Of a stretch of 64,000 bases of DNA, positions 58,666 to 64,000 are shown in pieces. The translations under genes were made by a program, and so were the position numbers. This stretch comes from Flaveria trinervia (lineage: Eukaryota; Streptophyta; Magnoliopsida; Asterales; Asteraceae), in the NCBI GenBank assembly GCA_025506515.1, contig CM046453.1, positions 34,545,851 to 34,609,850 of the forward strand, written 5' to 3'. A model generated the notes under the pieces. It had not been told where the DNA came from and ran no database searches. It saw only the letters and a list, made by a program, of their open reading frames with translations. Numbering within the stretch: the first letter of the stretch is position 1; each line of letters starts with the position of its first letter.

Positions 58666-59420
58666 GTGACAACTACTGATGATCTTAGTAATAGTACTGA
58701 TGATCATTAGTACCTATGTCACATATAAGTACTGATGAGCTCTTTTACCCTCAGTAGTTTTATAACTACTGAAGGAATGTCTCACAAGTACTGAAGTACT
58801 TCATCTGTTCTAAACTACTGATGTAGTTACAACTACTGATGCAGTTACAACTACTGCAATCAGTAAAAACAGATAAGTACTGATGTCCTATGAAACAACT
58901 GAAATCAGCCAAAAAGCTGATGAATGTGTTGAGGACAGTATGAAACAGCTGAAAAGCTAAGAATTGACGAAAACAGCTGAAGAGAACTTTCTCTTCAGTC
59001 GTTTGTACAACTGCTGTTTCATTCTAAACAACTGAAGCAAAACCACGTCTTCAGTAGTTTTATAACTACTGATGACTAATACCAAGTCTTCAGTTGTTTA
59101 CAACAGCTGATGACAAAACCACTGTCTTCAGTAGTTTCATAACTACTGATGACAAACACCAAGTCCTCAGTTGTTTCAATCATCTGAAGTCAAAACCACG
59201 GTCTTCAGTAGTTTTCTAACTACTGATGCCTAACACCACGACTTCAGCTGTTTCAACGTCTGAAAGGATAATACCATGTCAACGGTCGTTTAAAACTACT
59301 GATGACTAACACCACATCCTTCAGTCGTTTCTTACCGTACCCTATAAAATCCCTAACCTAAGCTCTCAATGCTTCATCTTCTTCAAACCTAACGTTCCTC
59401 TCCAAAACTTCCTCTTCTCC
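58666..59420 (+). promoter_or_regulatory. Element G pol-ORF3 spacer: hairpin array and internal promoter
   Basis: A non-coding spacer packed with ACTACTGA / TCAGTAGT and CAGCTGAAG words, the same as in the G U3. Four hairpins with perfect 9-bp arms and 4-nt loops start at 58751, 59051, 59128 and 59205. The last three are exactly 77 bp apart and a decayed fourth unit follows near 59282. TATAAAAT lies at 59343-59350, 71 bp before the ATG, with a CT-rich leader between. I infer an RNA polymerase II promoter for ORF3. Confidence 0.68.
59343..59350 (+). promoter_or_regulatory. TATA box before element G ORF3
   Basis: TATAAAAT within CCCTATAAAATCCC; a start site near 59373-59380 would leave a leader of about 45 nt to ATG 59421. 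Confidence 0.6.
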
Positions 59421-60872
59421 ATGGCGTCCATGCAAATTAAACCGCGACACAACTGTGTTGCCTACCTCACTAAATCGCCCATCTGGACTAAGTTCGATAC
59501 TGCTATCGATCTTATGGTTCAGTCCCAATACAACACGGCATTTCTTCTGAATCCCATACTACATGCCGAATCCTTGCACCAATTTTGGATGAACGTTACT
59601 TACCACTGGGGAGAACAACAACCATCCCTCCAGTCGGTCGTAAACAACAAAGAAGTAGTCATCACTCCTGCAATAATCCGCCAAATTCTTCACTGAATGA
59701 TGCTAGTTCTCCTGCTGGATATCCGAAGGGCACCATAGATCTATCCTTTGCTCAACATGGATATCAAGGCGATCTCAGTGCCTCCACTATCATGAAGAAA
59801 CACTTAATGACGCTGAGCGCCTGATTTTTCACATGGTGAATGTATGTTTGGCCCCTAAGACGTCGTCTTGGGATCAAATGTCGACAAATGGCAGCAGGTA
59901 ATGTATTCTATTCTTGAGCAACAACCACTAAATTTTTCAGAAATAATATTTTTAGAGCTCAAGGATATGGCTCAAAAACTAACTGCCACCGTTGGATACT
60001 ATATCCACGGTTCATAATGGCCATCATTACAAACCAGCTTAATGCTGAGGGACTTGTTGGCTTGGGAGTCCCTGCTACGGCTGTTCTGCCGGAAGTATAC
60101 TCCCGGCACAACTCTGACCAGACACTCAAAATGGCTGCCAAGCTGCGAAAACCCACGCAGCTGGAACCCACAGCCACCACCTCCAAATCCAAAGTCCCCA
60201 CCAAACCCACCAAAAAGAAACCCAAAACGGCTACTCAGGGAATTGAGTCCCCTGAGGATGCCCCTGCAACACAAACGCAGGATATATCCACTAGTCCAAC
60301 CCCCCCTAGTGGATACAATGACTCTTCCAGCCATAGCCGCTCAGGCTTCCTCTCAACAGGAGCCTGCAGCAACCACACAAGGGGTACCTACATATCTGGG
60401 ATCTTCCTCACTTGAGGGAGATTGCCATTGAAGAGCACCAACCTCCCCAGGTGCACACTGCTTCTATCCCTTCACCCAAACAACCGCCCCTCACAGCCCA
60501 ACTTTAATAGTTGCACAAGTGCTGACTCAACTGCACTCCTCACCCCCTCCCCAGAAACCACTTACTACTGGGAATACCTCTACAATTGAGGGGGAGGACC
60601 ACAGTGCACTTGAGAACCCACAGCACAGGGGTTTACCACTTCTATCTCCTGGTGTAGACAAGGAGCTTAGAATATCTAGTGAGGCTGCCACCTCCTCTGA
60701 CTCAGCACATGATCAGAGTGAGGCTGGTAACATTGCTAAGACCTCACTAGAGGCAACAGCTGATGATGGACACTGTCCTGAGGCTGGAAGTCCCCAGTAC
60801 CAAGCACAAGGGGCACATGCACCAACTGGTCTACACCCAGTGCATGTAAATCCTGCTCTAAGCAGGAGGTCA

Positions 60873-63430
60873 GATGATTCAGCTTCGGCTGATGATGACC
60901 TGGGCTTTTTCTATGATGTTCTTGCCCAGAACACAATCCTTGAAGAGAAGTCAGTAGGCTGCAAAACCTACTTGACCAACTCTCACAAGGAGAAAGACCA
61001 TCTGCCTCTACCCACCCACAGATGGCACCTTCACTTGAAGGTTCCCCAAACACTGAGCCACTCCAAACTCAACCACCTGCCTCTGCTTCAGGCCCTATTC
61101 TCAGGAACAGAACCCTCCTGAGCAAATAGGTGTTGTACTTCAAAATTCCCTCCCTCTCATCACACCCATAATCACTGATATTGTGACTAAAGCCATTGAT
61201 GAGAGGCTTTCCTCAACTTTACAGCCCTTGGTTGATGCTGCTGTACAAAAGACTCTTTCTGCGGTACAAACCCCTTCCTCCAATGCAACCAAAAAGGGGG
61301 AGAGTACTGCAGTGAAAGAAAAGAAGAGAAAAGAACAGAGGAGAAGAAGGAAGAGAAAAAGCCAAGAGGAGGAGAGAAAGAAAAGCAACCTCTGCTCACT
61401 TACAAGCGAAAGAGAAGTGCTGATGATCACACTGCTGAAGACAAATCCTTGGAGGAGCTGGTCAAAGAAGCTGACACTACACAACAGCCGATCCATGGAT
61501 AAAATAATTGAAAACTCTTCAGGCAGGGGTTTGACACAGCCACACTGGATAGTGAGATCAGAAGGTTGGAAGTGCAAGAGATACAAACCCGATGGGCAGG
61601 GTATGATGCTCTTGAGAAAGAGAGATTGGATAATGATCCGCTTCATTGCAAAATACTTAGGAAGATCGTTAGTGGAGATTCGCGCATGGACCAGGGACAG
61701 CATTCTGGCTATAGCCACCAGAATCTGTCTGTCTGAGCAATTCACACAAGGGATTATTGTGAAGCCCTTGATGAGGCTGGGGCTGGTAAAAGGTTAGAGA
61801 TGGCTAAACTCACAAAGGCGAAACTAACTACAAAGATGCTGGATCAACCTTCCCTTCCACCCACTCAAACAGATCCTATCCCTCAAATCTCCCAACCAAT
61901 CTCTAAGCCAAAATCCAAACATCCTCATTCTTCAAAACCAATTCCTTCACCAACCCAACCATCATCCAGTGATGTACCCAGAAGGAGGAGAAGGGTGCTG
62001 AGGATGGAAGAAGAAAAGAAGAGGGAGGATGAAGATGATAGCTGCCACTCTCTGCTGTTCTGAAGCTACCAAAACCGAAGTCAACCCATGATAACACCTG
62101 ACTCTCAAAGGAAATGGTCAGAGTCAAGATAGAAGAAGAAGAACAGCAGAAACAGCACGATGAGCAACTATTAGGAGGTCAAGATGATTCAGCTTCATCT
62201 GATGATGACCTGGGTTTTTTCTACGATGTTCTTGCCCAGAACACAATCCTTGAAGAGAAGGTCAGTAGGCTGCAAAACCTACTTGATCAACTCTCACAAG
62301 GAAGAAAAGAACCATCTGCCTCTACCCCCACAGATGGCACCTTCACTTGAAGGTTTCCAAACACTGACCACTCCAAATCAACCACCTGCCTGCTTAGGCC
62401 CTACTTCTCAGGAACAGAACCTCCTGAGCAAATAGGTGTTGTACTTCAAAATTCCATCCCTCTAATCACACCCCATAATCATGATATTGTACAAGCCATT
62501 GATGGAGAGGCTTTCCTCCACTTTACAGCCCATGATTGATGCTGCTGTACAAAAGACTCTTACTGCGGTACAAACCATTCCTCCAATGCATCCAAAAAGG
62601 GGGAGGAGAGTACTGCGTGAAAGAAAAAAGAAGAGGGAAAAAGATCCGAGGAAAAGAAGGAAGCAAAGCAAGTCCAAAAGGAGGAGAAAGAATAGCAACC
62701 AATGCTCACCTACAAGCGAAAGAAAGGTGCTAATGATCACATTGCTGAAGATAAAGCCTGGAGCTACTGATAAAGAGGCTGATGCCGAACACAGCAGATC
62801 ATGGACAACATCATTGATCAGCTGTTTAGGCAAGCCATGACCAATAAACTTGACTCTGAGATTCGACGATAGAGATTGAAGAAATCCAGAATAGATGGGC
62901 AAGTTATGAAGTGTAGAGAGAGAAAGGCTTGAAATCATGATTAGATTATTGCAAAATATCTTGGAAGATCAATGATGAAATCAAAGCTGGTCAGGGACAG
63001 TATCTGGCAATCACCACCAAGATCTGTTCGTCTGAAGCAGCTGCTAAGGGGCTTGTTATTGAAGTTGAATGAAGCGGGTGATGGGGAGCAGGAATGAGCT
63101 AGCCAAGCAATCAAAAGCACACTCACATCAAGGATGCTAGAACAGCCTATCACATTCCCGCACCAAAACCAACCAAAAACACACCCACCAAACCAATCCC
63201 TTACCCTCCAAACCCATAGCCGATGATATACCCTGAAGAAGAAGAGAAGGATATTGAGGCTAGAAGATGATGAAGAAGATGATGAAGATAGGTGCCGCTC
63301 TCAGCTGTGATTCAGTTGCCTAAGGGCAAAAGTCACTCCTCAGCAATTACTCCTGAAGTCCAGAGACAAATGGTTAAAGTGAAGCTAGAAGAAGAAGAGC
63401 TTCATAAACAGCATGTGAGGAATTACTGAA
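60873..63430 (+). repeat. 1310-bp tandem duplication inside element G ORF3
   Basis: GATGATTCAGCTTC at 60873 recurs at 62183, and similarity follows for most of the unit. Both copies contain the LAQNTILEEK coding block, the purine tract (61291 and 62593) and the RRR...VLR(M/L)E acidic block (about 61980 and 63235). Confidence 0.85.
61291..61304 (+). other. Internal polypurine tract in element G ORF3, copy 1
   Basis: AAAAAGGGGGAGAG, in frame as KKGES. A second copy lies at 62593-62609 in the duplicated unit. Confidence 0.55.
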
Positions 63431-64000
63431 GAGAGTTGAACAAAGCTTATGCAGCCACATCTTCTATCATCAACATGAAGAAGCAAGCTCTCAGACTTTA
63501 CCTCTCTCAGGCATACCTTTCAATATCAAAGGAAAAGTGAGGATTTGGCCTGATTCAGGGTCTCTCACAGAATTCATAAGAAAAATATACCTCAGCGATA
63601 CATTGGCCAGGTGAACAAGATCGTAGATGAAGTGATCTTCTGGTCTTTGTAGTTTCACCCTGGGAAATCCATAGAGACTTCAAGAAGGCCTACAAAGCTA
63701 AATCAACCCTCAGAAGATGCTGGAAAACAAAATAGTGAAAAAGGGGTTAGTTTACAAGAGGCTGAGAAGGTCAGGAAAAATGAGCTCAGTTGTTCATAGA
63801 GGTAATCACCCGGATGAGTTTGCTTACAGAATAATAACAACTATGGAGCTAGAATGGGAAACAGGCAAAATACTGTCTGAGTATTATGGGCCTGAATCAT
63901 TGTTGAAGGAGGTGCTGAAGAGAACCATGGAGGAACAAATCACCTTCCTTGAGGCCTACCAAGAGAGTCATACAGACTCATTATGGGGAAGTGAATATCA

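Larger units (their letters stand above)
51293..64000 (+). mobile_element. Element G: Sirevirus family 1, nearly full length
   Basis: A plus-strand element with 5' LTR, PBS, gag, pol, spacer and a long ORF3 that runs off the window. The PPT and 3' LTR are not reached, so its TSD cannot be checked. It is the most complete family 1 copy here and the reference for A and F. Confidence 0.93.
59421..64000 (+). pseudogene. Element G ORF3, degenerate, runs off window
   Basis: The extra ORF of family 1, function unknown. ATG 59421 opens 91 codons (MASMQIKPRHNCVAYLTKSP) of the N-terminal domain, with SLHQFW and KEVVITPAIIRQIL matching C/D/H. The rest of the domain is frameshifted. 60017-60415 is basic and Thr/Pro-rich; 60519-61121 is Ser/acidic with ADDDLGFFYDVLAQNTILEEK-like text that recurs at 62184. 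61183-61797 is a charged helix-like part. A 1.3-kb internal duplication explains the unusual length. Many stops and shifts are present, especially after 62500. The final 600 bp show no frame I can trust. Confidence 0.78.

Noticed and set aside
59421..64000. ORF3 as a true envelope gene
   Set aside because: No signal peptide, no convincing transmembrane span and no cleavage motif seen; only its position resembles env.
1..64000. Ordinary host genes
   Set aside because: Every sizeable coding stretch fits a retrotransposon gene or its shadow, so I report none.

Overview
This window looks like repeat-rich nuclear DNA of a flowering plant. The evidence is wall-to-wall LTR retrotransposons, primer-binding sites for plant initiator tRNA-Met, and stop codons that look like decayed cytosine methylation. 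The large Ty1/copia elements carry an extra ORF after pol, so I class them as Sirevirus (SIRE/Maximus) type. From memory, ORF3 proteins like these are very common in Asteraceae assemblies; I hold that host guess weakly. I found no host gene, tRNA, rRNA or CRISPR array.

Almost everything resolves into nested elements named A to H. C (minus strand, Sirevirus family 2) is the scaffold, at 9205-15615 and 43512-45546. D (plus, same family) sits inside C at 15616-43511, with 862-bp LTRs and the 5-bp target-site duplication CCAAT; the C reading frame rejoins across it. H (plus, family 3) sits inside D at 27402-42619, with TSD GGTTT. A 2.95-kb LTR-like block (37063-40010) interrupts ORF3 of H. On the right, E (minus, family 2-like) enters C at 45547, F (minus, family 1) enters E at 48874, and G (plus, family 1) begins at 51293 and runs off the window. 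On the left, the Ty3/gypsy element B (minus) enters C ORF3 at 9204. Its pol ends at 3508 against an inverted gypsy LTR fragment, and A (minus, family 1) occupies 1-2829.

Each Sirevirus copy has the order LTR, PBS, gag (CCHC knuckle, coiled coil, second CCHC knuckle), pol in the +1 frame (protease, integrase, RT, RNase H), a non-coding spacer, ORF3, polypurine tract, LTR. All are inactive: stops and frameshifts break every long gene.

The most interesting signal is regulatory. Each family has its own short dyad motif: CTTC(C/G)GAAG in C/D/E, GCGAAACT/AGTTTCGC in H, and ACTACTGAAG/CTTCAGTAGT with CAGCTGAAG in A/F/G. The motif is iterated upstream of the TATA box in the LTR and again in the spacer just before ORF3. 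In C, D and G that spacer also has a TATA-like box, and in C/D a TGACGTC(A) site. I infer that ORF3 has an internal promoter copying the element's own U3 logic. In H a splice-acceptor-like site lies 6 nt before the ORF3 ATG. A similar acceptor-like site marks the gag/pol boundary in all three families.
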